Shown in pieces: positions 11,930 to 24,132 of a stretch of 64,000 bases of DNA. A program made the translations under genes and the position numbers. The stretch comes from Cudoniella acicularis (lineage: Eukaryota > Ascomycota > Leotiomycetes > Helotiales > Helotiaceae). The stretch covers positions 28,605-92,604 of the forward strand of contig JAAMPI010000027.1 in NCBI GenBank assembly GCA_013054445.1. Direction: 5' to 3'. Position 1 is the stretch's first letter. Each line of letters starts with the position of its first letter. The notes below the pieces were generated by a model. It saw only the letters and a program-made list of their open reading frames with translations, searched no databases and had not been told where the DNA came from.

Positions 11930-13004
11930 ATGTCAACCTCTTCATCAGACTTCAACGGCGCACCCCTCATTTCTGTTGCAATCGCATTTCTTACTCTCAC
12001 ATGGGTATCTCTGTCGTTGCGATGTTTTGTGAGACTCAAGATCACAAAGTTGTTCGAAGCCGATGACTGGTTCATTCTCATTGCTCAGGTAAAATTCGGA
12101 CTTCTCAAACGAGTGTGTATTATTATTGACGAAATAACTAGGGAGTTTTCTGCCTCTCCTGTTCTTTCATCCTTCGAGGTGTGCATTATGGCCTCGGAAG
12201 ACACAATTCGAGTTTGCCCCAAGATAATGAAATTCAAGCACTCAAGGTTGGTCCCTCGCCATGTATTGTACACCCAATGCTGCATTACTGATGTTCGAGA
12301 CAGTACCAAGCACTGGCAACCCTGACATATATCGCAGACATGATGTTCATCAAACTTAGCATCGCGATATTCCTTCTCCGCATCGCCGTGCAACAACGAT
12401 ACATCTGGGTTCTTAAAATCAGCATAGTTATCGTAGTCATCTGGACTGTTGCAATCTTCTTCTACGACCTATTCCAATGCACTCCCGTTGAAGCGCAGTG
12501 GGACATCAGAATCCAAAATCCAAAATGCGCTTCTGGAGACTCATTTGTCAGTGCAGCATATTCGCTTTCTGTCATGAGTATTGTTAGTGATTGGCTTTAT
12601 GCACTTTTGCCTATACCGATGATTTGGTCTGTACGCATGACGTTCACAGCGAAACTTACTGTTTCTATTGTGCTTTCGATGGGGATTTTGTAAGTCGACC
12701 GCCTGCTCTCAGCTATGCTTTTTATTAACTTGTCATGAATAGCGCGAGCATCGCAACCCTCATCCGCCTGAGATTCCTAATCGATCTTGCCGATTCGTCT
12801 GATAATCTTTGTACGCATTCCCAGAACCCCACCGATTTTGGTAACTAATACCCCGCAGTTACGGGAACAGATGCTATGATTTGGACGCTCATCGAACCAG
12901 GCGTAGCCATCACAGCCGCCTCACTCATCACGATCCGACCTCTGCTGCGCGCGATCCACTTCCCCGGTTTCGAAAGCCATCCCTACCCCTCAAATCGCCA
13001 ATAA
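11930..13004 (+). CDS. Rhodopsin-domain integral membrane protein (fungal PTH11-like group)
   Basis: A seven-helix plasma-membrane protein of the large fungal rhodopsin-like integral membrane family, 287 residues as annotated. The group is related to PTH11 receptors, but no CFEM domain is seen and the ligand is unknown. Five exons: 11930-12088, 12142-12246, 12304-12689, 12743-12810, 12859-13004; all introns are GT-AG of 48-57 nt. Recognisable stretches are FEADDWFILIAQ, RGVHYGLGRHN, YIADMMFIKLSIAIFLLRI, the CTPVEAQWD loop with Cys, PIPMIWSV, and EPGVAITAASLITIRPLL. The stop at 13002 follows closely after GFESHPYPSNRQ. The next frame (13005-13261) looks like the usual charged cytosolic tail, and one extra C in the run near 12987-12990 would join it, so the true C-terminus may be longer. 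Confidence 0.85.
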
Positions 13005-13261
13005 CCAATTACAACCATCATCCTCATCATCTTAGCCTGAGAAGTGATCTGCCGCCTGGGAATTACATTGCTAGTACTAGCTCGAATACGGTAAAGGGGA
13101 AGGGTAAAAGTATGGGGCTTGGGCTTGGGAGTGGGAGTGCAAGTAAGGTTGTGTCAAGAGAAGGAGAACAGGGAGTGGAGAGTGACGAAGAGGTTATGTT
13201 GGAGGGGATTAGGATGACAGTGAACGTTAGTGTTAGGAGTGATGTTGTGGAAACGGGTTAA
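13005..13261 (+). other. Possible frameshifted C-terminal tail of the rhodopsin-like protein
   Basis: An open frame offset by one base continues with HHLSLRSDLPPGNYI, a Lys/Gly/Ser-rich stretch and an acidic stretch, ending in RMTVNVSVRSDV. Charged, low-complexity cytosolic tails of this style occur in the family. It lacks its own start or signal, so I read it as the displaced tail. Confidence 0.4.
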
Positions 13262-13828
13262 ATGAATAGTTTGATGGATTTGCTAATTGTTTTGATATGA
13301 ATTGAAGAATTTAATGAATTGGATTGATAGTTTACTAGTGTTGCGAAGTACTCCCGTCGCATTTTATGTTCTTTATATGCGGAGAAAGCCAGGCTACTTT
13401 GGAAGAAAGGCGTAGAGGAGTTCGATATCTGGGAGGTTCTGGTAATAGGGTAAGGTGTGTTGGAGGGCCCTGGAGGCGAGCGGTTGAAGTATTGGGCTTG
13501 CAAATCGCTTGTTAAATAGTAGAAGTGAAGCAGGTCTTATTGGTTACTGAACCTGCTGAACAAAAAGCGATTGCAATGATGCTTTACTCGAAACCAGTTA
13601 CACGTTGCGAACACAGAATGAAGTGAGATAGAGATGTATTGCAACTGCTCCATTAACAGCGTCCAGCCAGCATCTTTATCAATCCAGGGTTGCTTAACTC
13701 ATTCTTCCATTCTTCGATTCTCGGCCAGCACGTGACAATTAGTGACAATCATTTTCTTAGAAAGCCCAAGCCAGGATTCAGCAATAGTTCAAATCAAGGT
13801 CTTCGCGCACCACTCGCACGTAAGCCAA
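13262..13828. other. Convergent intergenic region
   Basis: Lies between the 3' ends of the rhodopsin-like gene (plus) and the 2EXR gene (minus). Nothing coding is supported. It probably holds both 3' UTRs. Confidence 0.45.
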
Positions 13829-14761
13829 CTACTGCGCTCGATGAAATTGACTCAGAAGTGCTGGGTTGTTATCTCGAAATGGAACCTTTCCAAAGCAGGC
13901 GCGTCCTGCCATCATGTTGGAGATTGATGCGCTTGAAGCGTTCCGAGCAGGCATTTCCGAGAACAACGGTGCAACCTCATACTTGATAAATGCCATTGCC
14001 GGTACATTCCACTCCTTTGATGGTCGTTGCCAACGCCTGATTGCCCGCGGTGGTTTGGCAAGCTCTGCGGCCTTCTTACCCTCGAGATATAATTGCAGCT
14101 TCCTCGTGATTTCTGCAACTTCCTCGGCCCCTGCGCAGATATAGACTCTTTTGAGGTCCTTCAGAAATTTAGTCGCACGTTCCACCAATTTCGTAAGTTC
14201 GGTATCGGTGCCGATGGTGTCAAAGAAGATCTTCTGCCCGTTGCCCGATATAGCAGCTGGCTGGAATTTGAGGTCGATTGCGATGGTTGATATCCCCACA
14301 GCCTGGAAATCCTCGCCTTGGTGCCTCCAGAATCGGGGACTCAAGAATTCGTCGAGAGCGTTAAGGCTGGGGATCAGAACTATGTCGTTCTCGGGATGGA
14401 GTGGTACGAGAAGTCGTGGGTGGAGGCCGGGTTGAAGAATATATCGCTTCTTAGCAATCGCCCGAGACTCCTGACAAGCGTGAAACATTCCAACCTGTTC
14501 GATCCTTGGGGGGACTGGGGTGTATTGAAATCGATCTTGGAACGGATTTACCGGAGGCGACGAAATCACAAGCTCAACGACTCTTGGGCTTGTAGCGTAT
14601 TCCCAGATCTTCAGTCTCAACTCTGTGGGTAGTTGTGGGAATAGAGTGAAAATCCCAAAATTCGGCAAGGCCGCAGTTGACTTCTCTTGTGTGCTTGTTA
14701 GGAGACTGAAGGACGGGGCGTTCTTCTCCCGGAAGTGGCTGTGGAGGGCTGCAAAAGACAT
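13829..14761 (-). CDS. 2EXR domain protein
   Basis: A single-exon, 310-residue intracellular protein. The start ATG at 14761 is clear. The 2EXR (F-box-like) motif is in residues 40-60: FTLFPQLPTELRLKIWEYA. It is followed by a strand region (RVVELVI) and the conserved FHACQESRAIAKKRY element (about residues 92-107), typical of this very large fungal family. The C-terminal half has a predicted helical segment (TKLVERATKFLKDLKRVYI) and no other known domain. 2EXR proteins have no settled biochemical role; substrate recognition is often supposed. Codons and frame are intact. Confidence 0.85.
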   Translation of the reverse strand: MSFAALHSHFREKNAPSFSLLTSTQEKSTAALPNFGIFTLFPQLPTELRLKIWEYATSPRVVELVISSPPVNPFQDRFQYTPVPPRIEQVGMFHACQESRAIAKKRYILQPGLHPRLLVPLHPENDIVLIPSLNALDEFLSPRFWRHQGEDFQAVGISTIAIDLKFQPAAISGNGQKIFFDTIGTDTELTKLVERATKFLKDLKRVYICAGAEEVAEITRKLQLYLEGKKAAELAKPPRAIRRWQRPSKEWNVPAMAFIKYEVAPLFSEMPARNASSASISNMMAGRACFGKVPFRDNNPALLSQFHRAQ

Positions 14762-16808
14762 TTGGATTGGCTAAGAAGTGAAGAATACGTTTTGAGCTTA
14801 TTATCTGGCCAATGCGAGGAAATAGAAAGACGCAGCTAAGTCACAACTGCGACAATTTTGTTCTCAGATGACACAGCTAAGAAGGTTGGAATTTGAAAGC
14901 GGCTTCTTCGAAGACTGGAGCCTGGAATCATGGAATTGGACGACTGGGTTGGAGTGTTTGTGAGGAGAAGGTCCTCGTGGAATTGGAGATACTCGGCTAC
15001 TCGTAAAGAGCTGGAACTGCGGCCTGTCAATGTTGATGAAAGAATACGGAGTAAGTGGAATTAGAGAAGAAAGAAGGCCTCACGAGTTTGTGGATCGGAT
15101 CGGTCGTGTACTGTAGGGCTGGGGTGGGCTGGCTCGCTTCCCCGCTAGCGGTGCACCACCCCGCAGATCCACTGGGCTTGGGGTTGCCATTCTTCTGGAC
15201 TACTGCTCTGGTCTTCTATTCCATCTTCCCTTCCAATGGCGTCCACCGCGCCGCATCCCGGCTCTTACAGTAATTTGCAGGTCTTTACACCGCGGATCTC
15301 TACAATACAAATCGTATCGTGTGAGTGTGTCAATTTACCTCGCGAGAAGGATGCTAATTTGTGATCGCAATATAGTTCTGTTCGCAAGAACCGATTACGA
15401 ATGAAACGTCTCAACCAACTCGACCCCAATCTTCGATTGCATCTTGCTGTCAATCATCAAGCATGTATCACAACTACAACTATCCTGGTGGTTCCTTGCG
15501 TATCGCTCCTTGCAAATAGTACACTTTTTAATGCCCAGGACTATGGATGCCTACGGTGAAAGCCCGTGCAGTTGTGGTCCATTGGACAGAAGGGCCAATT
15601 AGGCAATGCGCCATCTCCTTGTACCATGCAGTGTGAGGTTACATATATACATACATGGCGTCAACTTCAACTGCCTGGACTTTGGCATCATGTGGGCAGT
15701 AGCATCAAGGAAGAAAACTTGATATGTGGCTCAACGCAATGTGTGAACTGGACTTGACCTTTCAAAGCTTCAAAGAGGCAGGTTGCTCGACCATTGGCAA
15801 GACTAAAGCACACAAGCTCCACAACCTCTTACCTATATTACGAAATGGCAGTCTACTGTGCTTTCCCATTTCGTGTTTATTTTGGTAGAAGAATATTCTC
15901 GGTTTTTATATGGGAAGTCTTGATGGAAACAACTTGCCCAGCAGCAAAGATTTCCGACTTGAAAGCCATATGCTTAGATGTCTGTGGCTGACAAACTTTT
16001 GTGTTTATGTTAATAACTTCAGCTGTAAATATAACATGAGTCTTTCACTTCAACTTCCCTTGTTTTCCAAAGGCAATATATCATGAAAGGGAAAAACTCG
16101 TATTTAAAATGGCATTTAAGCTCACCAACAATCTGAATTCGACTTCGAAAGTCATTCGTGACAGAAACACAGCAGTAAAAAATAGTAATTTCTCAGTAGC
16201 ATCTCTTTCCTCCGACCGATACCAAAACGGGCAAACCCGCACGTACCGTGTCTTTTTTCACGCGCCACACACATTAAATTCAACAATTATACTAAGGATG
16301 CTACTTGTACAAGTTTAGTCTCTTGAGCTTTATGGAATTTTAGTACCTATCTGAAGGAACATACTTGATGGAAACCGCAATAGCATTTTATTTTAATTTG
16401 AGAATGACAAGCAATATATGGACCTTATAAAACTTCAAGGTTGCTCGCTTTTCCTGGGTCCGACGCACTGAGAGAACATAGTTATAGTACTTAGGAATTC
16501 AGATTTCACAATTGAAACAAAACATAGGCAAAACTAAGGGTGTTTTTTTCCTTTGTCAGTGTGAGATGTCTTACGAAGAATTGTTTTTCACCCAAAACAG
16601 CTGCTTGGTTGCAACTTGCGAGTCGCCGCTAAACATCCCGAGTCAAGTATGCTTGTACAAAACGCCTTCTCGAGTCATGAGAAGCTTCTTGTCTCAGAAC
16701 GCTGTGGCCCTCAACTGAACAATAATGCAAACGATTTTGGCTGACATGAACCGCTCGACCGAGGGCAGCAAGGCCGCAAATGAGTAACGATATCTTCGCT
16801 GGGTGTGT
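14762..16808. other. Long intergenic region, no gene supported
   Basis: Several short frames lack start context, domains or signals. Two kilobases of apparently non-coding sequence separate the divergent 2EXR and permease genes. Confidence 0.4.
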
Positions 16809-18826
16809 ATGGAGACCCCTAAATTAGCCAAGCCGACCGGCACTGTTCTTGGCCTATTGCTGATCATCGCTTTTCAAACCACTAGTGATGAACACCGCGT
16901 CCTTCCCAAACTTTCCTCCCTCTCTCTTCACCCTTCACGCATCAGTAACCTCGAAGACGAACACCAAGGCATTCTACATCGACGCGACTCTTCAGTCGAG
17001 CTACCCAAATCATCCTCAAGCATATCCGACGATGAAGATAATTCCGATTTATTGGCAGGAGGCACCACCGCTTTGCGAGGACAAAGACAAGGCTCACTGA
17101 CATACCTCAATGGCCTGTCTCTCGTCGTTGGCCTTCAAATTGGATCTGGGATATTTTCGGCGCCGTCAGAGGTTAGCAAACACGTTCCAAATGCACCTGC
17201 TGCGATAGCGGTATGGCTCGTCGCAGGACTGTTGGTCTGGACCGGTGCGCTCGCATTCATAGAGCTAGGACGAGCGATTCCAAAAAATGGTGGTATCCAA
17301 GAATACATTCGGCAATGCTATGGGGATATTTACGCGTTCCTATTCTCTTGGGTCTGGATTGCTATTGTGAAGCCTTGTTCGATCGCTGTCATATCGACTA
17401 TATTCGCGGAGCACCTCAACAGTGCAGTTCTTCCAAATTCCTGGACTTCTGTATGGGTCAATAAACTTGTTGCTCTCATCGGCATAACCCTGATTACTAT
17501 GGTGAACTGTCTTGGAACCAATACGGGAGCCAACGCGGCTAATGGATTTCTCGTCTTAAAACTATTCGGCTTATTCTCAATTGTGGCAATTGGTATTTTC
17601 ATTGGAGTCAGTGGAAAGGCGTTGAGCGAAACACAGCCCACCAAGCCAGTCACACCGGAGACCGCTTTTAATACAACGCCAAATGCCAAGCTCCCCGGCC
17701 TTTGGGTCACTTTGGGAGAATATGTAACAGCTTTTTTTGGTGCACTATTTTGTTATGGTGGTTGGGAGACTGTGAGTTATGCAATGGTCTTTTCCTTTCT
17801 TGCCTGACGTTCCTCCAGGTTGGGTTCGTAGCAGGAGATATGAGAGATCCACAACGGGATCTTTCACGTGTCATCAACTCGGCGATGGCTATTGTCCTGT
17901 TCGGCTTCGTATTCATGAATCTATCATTATACATTGTGTTGCCTATGGATACCATTCGAGACCAAAAGACAGTCGCCGTGGTAAGACTTCCAGCATGCCT
18001 TTTTATGAGTCCTAACTACGATATCTGAAGCAAGCCCGTGCCTACGCTGATTTTACTTAGACTTTTGGTTACTATGTCTTTGGTACACCTGGTACCTTGA
18101 TTTATTCATTTGTTGTGTCAATGTCCTGTCTTGGCGCACTGAATTCGAATGTATTTGCAACTGGCAGATTGTGTGCAGCTGCCAGCAAAAGAAACTATCT
18201 CCCTCGATTTTTCGGAGAGCCATGCTATTCTTCGAGAGAAGAAGAACGGGTCCAGTATCAAAGAAGTTTGCAACGTTTCCCAATCGCTATGACCTTTCCA
18301 CTTCTATGGACTGCTAGAAGATCGGAGTGTCTTCGTTGGGATAAAAAAGTACCAGTGTAAACTACAACCCCATCCCTGCCAATTTAATTTATGCTTACTG
18401 ACCTCTTTTTCAGATATGCTATGGTGTTGAATGGCACAATAGCTTCGTTCTATGTCGTAATTGGAACCTTTGGGTCTCTTTTAACATTCATTGGTACGCC
18501 CAAAATCTCTCGCAAAATCAGAAATGCTAATTATGTTAGGCATTTCGGAGTACCTGTTTTTCTTCTTTGCCGTACTTGGAGTCTTCATACTTCGCCGCCA
18601 ATCTCCCCTCAAGCAATCAGCCAACAGGACATGGTCATTGAATCCGGTTGTTTTCTGCTCTATTAGCGGATTTTTGGTCACGCGTGGCATTCTCACGGAC
18701 CCCATTCAAGGATTAGGTCTCCTTACTATCGCCGTAAGCGGCCTCCTCATCAGGAGCATCTCAACGAAGGGTGGAGGGGCCGCCACCGAGGATATCAATT
18801 TAGCCTTTCAACATCAAGAGGCATAG
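16809..18826 (+). CDS. Amino-acid permease, high-affinity methionine permease (MUP1) type
   Basis: A 595-residue plasma-membrane transporter of the LAT/APC superfamily. Five exons: 16809-17771, 17819-17980, 18061-18356, 18414-18493, 18540-18826; introns of 47, 80, 57 and 46 nt. The phase check is clean throughout. The long hydrophilic N-terminus ends before helix 1, which holds the substrate-binding motif VVGLQIGSGIFSAPSEV. Further helices include AAIAVWLVAGLLVWTGALAF, YGDIYAFLFSWVWI, FFGALFCYGGWET followed by VGFVAGDMRDPQRDLSR, MSCLGALNSNVFATGRL and YLFFFFAVLGVFILRRQ. This arrangement matches MUP1-like methionine/cysteine permeases; the exact substrate is inferred. An in-frame GTG six bases upstream is not used. 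The 80-nt second intron contains a stop in frame, so it must be spliced. Confidence 0.9.
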
Positions 18827-19568
18827 ACCATGTGGAAATCATCAAAGAATTTATGCCTCTGAATTTAATCAAAGATGCTTTCCCGATTTGATATATGTCA
18901 TGGCCGGACCAAAACTCGATAAACTTTGTCTCAGAAGGATTCTGACAAGTCGAATGGGAAATCATCCACGGTACTAGGGTACGGTCATGATGGATGCAGT
19001 CATCAGAGAGGGCTGCGCATCGTCGGTGCGACAGGTCAGGTCACACGAAGGCCAATTGCGTCGTCCCTTTATATTGCGATCCAACCAAACCCAGAAAGTC
19101 GTAATATAAGCTTCAAAAACGACCTTTACGAAATTTGTTCACGCTTGACTATTTGTACCAAAAAATGTCATACGGCTGAAATCTCTGGCGAGGGAGCACA
19201 AAGTTTACAAACTTCGTTTTGACCACGTGCCTATCACCCTCTTGATGATAACCGGCATGTTGGTAGATCCTGAATGAGGCACCAACACCGAAACGACTGG
19301 CGTAAGCAGGAACCTCACAGTTGCTGTGCGTCAATCGATTCAGGGTTCTTGCAGCGAGTTGCAGTTCTCCTTCCTGCGTTCACTAATTGGAATTCGCCGA
19401 TTGGAATACACTGATTAGGATTCACTAAGTGCGGATGCGGCGCGTTGTCTCCCACCCCTCACCGAGCCTCATTTGGATAAATTCTTTCACAAATCTTCTT
19501 CTCCTTCCACTTCCAAATCAACTTCGACCTTCGCGGACGTCGGTCAAAACTGCAACTTGAACGTCGAT
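18827..19568. other. Intergenic with promoter of the aminomutase gene
   Basis: No gene supported. Around 19380-19430 there is a cluster of short repeats described separately. Confidence 0.45.
19380..19430 (+). promoter_or_regulatory. Repeated ATTGG (inverted CCAAT) motifs
   Basis: ACTAATTGGAATTC, CCGATTGGAATAC, ACTGATTAGGATTC and ACTAAG follow one another 140-190 nt before the aminomutase start. Two contain ATTGG, the complement of CCAAT, which fungal Hap-type complexes bind. Function is inferred from sequence and position. Confidence 0.35.
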
Positions 19569-21311
19569 ATGACCTCTCGACTATCAACCCGGGGCTTTCG
19601 AGCCACGATGTTTACTCGTCGTTCCCTTCTAGGCTCCTTCGGTCCCTCCAATTTCGCCTCCAACAGATCAGTTGGCCGATCGCCTTACTCTCAGATTGCA
19701 GAGATCCAGCCGATCAGTCTCCCTGTTGTTCGAAACATCCGCGGCAAAGGCAAGGGCTACTACGAAATGTATACTAAGTCGCACATTCCAGGACTCTTCA
19801 AAAGACATGGCGTTTTCCACCTGGACCCAAAACTTTACCTTGCTGCCGCCCATGTTTTCCCCATGAGAAACAACAACTACGTTTGTGATGAATTGATTGA
19901 CTGGTGAGTTTAGTGAAAGTGGTGAATATGCAGCGGTTCCTGAAACGCGATCAATCTGACAATGGTCTCCATACTGATGTTGTGCAGGTCCAATGTTCCC
20001 GATGATCCGATGTTCCAGCTTACATTCCCCCAGCCTGAGATGCTTAATAACGAGAATCTTCGAAAGATGTTGTTAGCTATGGCCGACCCAGCTGCGAACA
20101 AATGCAGCCTGGTCTCAGCCGCAGAAGATATTCGAAGAGGCTTGAATCCTCACCCCGCTGGCCAAAAGAGGCTAAATGTTCCAATTTTGGATGGCGTTCC
20201 CATTGAAGGAATGCAGCACAAATACAAGGAGACGGTTCTATTCTTTCCTTCAGAGGTGAGTACTAATTTGTCCGGAAGTTATATTGGCTCGCATACTAAT
20301 TTTTCTGATAACGATTAGGGCCAATTCTGCCATGCCTACTGTAGCTACTGCTTCCGATGGGCACAATTTACGTCTGTTGGCTCAGACCAGCAGTTCAAGT
20401 CGAGCGATGCGGAAGGCTTGCACGATTATATTGCGTATCATAAATTCGTCAAGGATCTCCTATTCACTGGTGGCGATCCTATGGTTATGCAGGCCAAGAC
20501 TTTAAATCGTTATATCACTCCTCTTCTCGAGTCTGAAGAAACCAATCATCTGCAAACCATTCGTATTGGCACAAAGTCTCTCGCATACTGGCCATATCGA
20601 TTCACGACAGATGACGACGCGAAGGACATGCTCAACCTATTCGAGAAGATTGTGAAATCAGGCAAACACTTATCAGTCCAAGCTCATTTCACGCATCCTC
20701 GGGAATTGAGTACTTCTGTTGTCAAAGAGGCTATGAAGTTGATTCAAATGACCGGAGCTACCATTCGTTGCCAGAGCCCCTTGATCCGGCATGTGAATGA
20801 CTCTGGATCTGTTTGGTCTACCATGTGGAACGAGCAAACCAAGCTAGGTGCCATTCCGTATTACATGTAAGTATTCCAGTTTTATTAGCCCCCATTTCAT
20901 CACATAGTAACTAAAGTTCTGAATAGGTTCGTTGAACGCGACACTGGAGCTCATGAATACTTTTCTGTCCCCTTGGCCAGGGCGCTCGAAGTCTTCAACG
21001 AAGCATATTCTAACCTTGCTGGAACCGCACGAACTGTCCGCGGGCCTTCCATGTCTGCAGATCCTGGAAAGATCGGCGTTGTCGCTGTCTCGGAGATTGC
21101 GGGTGAGAAGGTCTTTGTCTTGAAGTTCCTCCAAGCTCGCAAGCCGAAGTGGGTAAACGAAGTCTTCTATGCCAAGTATGATCCAAACGCCACCTGGCTC
21201 GACGATCTCAAGCCCGCTTTCGGAGAGAAGGAGTGGTTCTACGAGCAAGAGTTTAAGAATTCGGAGAAGCATCTTGATATTGGATCTTCCGGGCAAACTT
21301 GGACTCTTTGA
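19569..21311 (+). CDS. Lysine 2,3-aminomutase-like radical SAM enzyme, probably mitochondrial
   Basis: A 511-residue protein of the KamA family, which uses SAM, an iron-sulphur cluster and pyridoxal phosphate to interconvert L-lysine and beta-lysine. Four exons: 19569-19903, 19988-20255, 20319-20866, 20927-21311; introns 84, 63 and 60 nt. The radical-SAM cysteines are in FCHAYCSYCFRW (C-x3-C-x2-C). Also present are DLLFTGGDP, a beta-barrel segment IRIGTKSLAYWPYRF, SVQAHFTHPREL, IRCQSPL and PYYMFVERDTGAHE. ADPGKIGV lies where bacterial enzymes carry the PLP lysine (PGGGGK), so that Lys is the likely cofactor ligand. The N-terminus is rich in Arg, Ser and Thr without acids (MTSRLSTRGFRATMFTRRS), which suggests mitochondrial import. 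The start chosen is the first in-frame ATG. The true substrate remains open. Confidence 0.88.
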
Positions 21312-22638
21312 ATGTATTTTTGGGTGACTCGCCTGACAAATTAGCGTTGGGGTTGTTGGCAAGCTGCTACTTTTTGCATTCCGAGGTGCATTGGGATTTT
21401 GCGACTTCACCATTAGCCAGGGAGGGTGATGGATTCTTGGTCCAGCATCGCCTTTTGGTTAATTTTAGAGCACCGATAGAAATTGCAATCGAATCGTATT
21501 CAAGCCATGCCTGTTTCATCTATGTGCTGCGTTATTTCTTTCTAGCAAATTCTCCGTTATCTTCCTTCCATGAACTCCATAGATACTGTTTTTGTCCTTA
21601 CCCGGTACCCAAGCTGCTGCTACCGCTGTGTGCTGTATTAAGTTTCTTTTCTTTCTAGGACAATTCAACTTTCACAATACTCTCCAATTTCCTCAACGGC
21701 TTGGAGTTTACCTGCAGCAAACACTTCTGACTACCTTTTGAGACGAATGGCATAGTTAATAAATGGTCTCTAAGTCTCTGGTGCTACACCCCGGAATGTG
21801 AATCTTTTGTCTTGCCAGTGAATTAAAACTAAACAAGTACGTACCTTAAGTTTAAGCTTATAGTATGTCCTACTAGATTGAGTTCGCAACATAATAACTC
21901 AGATCAAGTGCTAGTCGGAACGACCTACTCTGATCCCGCAGGGGCAGCGGGCACTAGGCCTGCTTCATAGAATCCGGAAAGTCAGATCGGGACAACCTAA
22001 TCGCTTCTTTTTAATAAATATTTTTGCTTATTTTGTTTTCTAAGTTCATTTTCGCATGCTCAATTTGTTGTTTTGGCTGCTTGGTAACCAACCAATCTAC
22101 CAATCAATGAACGGAGGGACTGCATTCGTCTTCTTTCGGCTGCTTACTAGAAACGGAGCGAGCAAACTCTTCACCTACTACACTCAGCAGGGTTAGGCAT
22201 GGAGCGAAACTCTCTTTGGTTCGCAATGTGATTCCTGAAGAAGAAGTTGCAAGCAAGCACACTGTCTGGTCCTAGGCGTACGGAAGAAATCCAGTCAGGG
22301 GCCGGAATTGATGCTGGATCTCCGGCAAAAAATCTTTAAATGTAAAAGGGAAGGTTCAAAGAGTCTTAGAGGTACGGTAGGAGCCGCTTGGCAAAGAGTA
22401 TTTATTTAGGCTTGCTTTACCCAATGGCCATCAAGAAACGGGTTGCGTTGTTTAGAAAGATCGGATTTTGACTATCTCCAACTCCAAAATTCCCGGGTTT
22501 ACACCCAATGAAGTAGCCGGTGTCATACATACACAATTTGTCATTCCTCGTCAATCTCCCCTCAAAAGCCATGTCTCATACTTGATAGTGGGTATTTGCC
22601 ATCGCCCTCCCAGCCATAAGCCATCGTCATCAATCATT
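21312..22638. other. Convergent intergenic region, no gene supported
   Basis: Lies between the ends of the aminomutase and aquaglyceroporin genes. Nothing recognisable was found, including no tRNA that I could fold by eye. Confidence 0.4.
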
Positions 22639-24132
22639 TCAAACATCATATTTTTCCTGATCTTTCTTTTTCCTCCAATACCCTCCAGTCAACAGATACT
22701 TGAATCCCAGCCATGGTGTATTCACGGGACTCTCAGGGCCGGTATAAACGAACACATCATATAAGAAGCCACCGAAAATACATCCGCAAAAAGGAGCTAC
22801 CATCGGGATCCAAAAATAGTAACCGCCTGCACTCCATACTTCGTGACCGTACCCGAGGATATAGGACATCAAGCGGGGACCGAAATCTCGGGCAATGTTG
22901 ATGGCGTAGCCTGTCTCCCAGCTGTGTAATGTTAGCGTTTGGCTCCCAAACAAAGGAAGAAAAGAAGAGAAGAGGAGGGAAAACATACCCAAAACAAGCA
23001 CCAAGTCCGAAAATCAAGAACAATAGTGCAAGAGGGAAAAGCATCCCAGCTCCACTCTTTCCCATGGCTCCTGGGTTCGAATCGTCCTTCAATGCAAAAA
23101 TAACAAACATTAATATCGTACTGGCAATGAATTCGCTGAAAAACTGGCTGGCCTTGGTCAAAAATGTCTGTGGGTAGGTGCAGAATATTCCTGCCGTAGC
23201 GGTAGCGCTGGGTGGAACAGTTCGGATCCCATAGCCCTCGATTTGATTTATTGGATTGATGTAACTTGCGTAGACAACACCCGAAGCACAAAATCCGCCC
23301 AGGATCTGAGCAATGGCATATATAGGGAACCGTCTCCAAGGTAGCTTCCGGTATAAACAGAAGCAGAACGCAACAGCAGGATTGAGAAAACCTCCAGAAT
23401 CGCCAGCCACATAAATTCCAAGCATGACGCCGAGACCCCAGCTGCAGATATTGTTAGTAAATTCAACAAACATGCCATGCCATATTCACTGGTGAAGACC
23501 ACTTACCCCCAGTTTATGCTTTGATACGCCCCAAATCCATTTCCTCCCGGAGCTGATCTCTCTCCCGTGCTCAGCAAGACCTGAGCCACACTTCCGTCAC
23601 CAAATAGGACCATGACAAAAGTCCCGAAGAACTCAGCAAATGGTTCCCTTAAGATGACCCTCACGGCACTCCATGTCAAGTGGTGATGAACTTCATGTCC
23701 GTCCAAGATCGGGGGTTCAGGCTCCAAACCTATTCGTGTTCGTATTGTCGAAAGTGTAGTTTCTCGTTCTGTCTCACTTTTGGTTTTTCTTGATGTAATT
23801 GTTCCATTCGTGCTAGCAGTCGGCAGGGTGTTCAATGCGTACTCTTGATGTTGCGGTATCGTTGGACTTCGAGCGTGTTCACGATGCTCGAAATGTCCGT
23901 AATGGGGGCTTGTTGAAGAATGTCTTTGAATTGAGGGTCCGGCACCAACGGCGTTTGCGGCTTTCTCCTCGTGTTCTTTGTATGCGATATTTGAGTTTTT
24001 TATAGAGTCATTGGGATCTTTTAGCCCGGGGCCTTGACTGCATTGCCCTCGATCGTGGTGGTTCATATTTGCCCAGTCCTTTCTTTTAGGACTCGGGTCA
24101 GCGGAATATGCTGTATCTGAGGACGAAGACAT
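22639..24132 (-). CDS. Aquaglyceroporin, Fps1-like
   Basis: A 453-residue glycerol/water channel of the MIP family. Three exons: 24132-23507, 23441-22989, 22921-22639; introns of 65 and 67 nt, both phase 2. The ATG at 24132 is the first in frame. About 170 hydrophilic, Ser/Thr/His-rich residues precede helix 1 ([20 protein letters not shown]), a long cytosolic extension like that of regulated fungal aquaglyceroporins. The first pore motif is standard NPA ([10 protein letters not shown]). The second reads [13 protein letters not shown], so NPA has become NIA; Fps1-type channels are known for NLA-like variants here. The Asp after it (ARD) marks the glycerol-permeable class. Helix 6 is in [23 protein letters not shown] plasma-membrane role in glycerol balance is inferred. 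Confidence 0.92.

Noticed and set aside
14836..16718. Several short frames (60-72 residues)
   Set aside because: No domain, no splice support, inconsistent strands.
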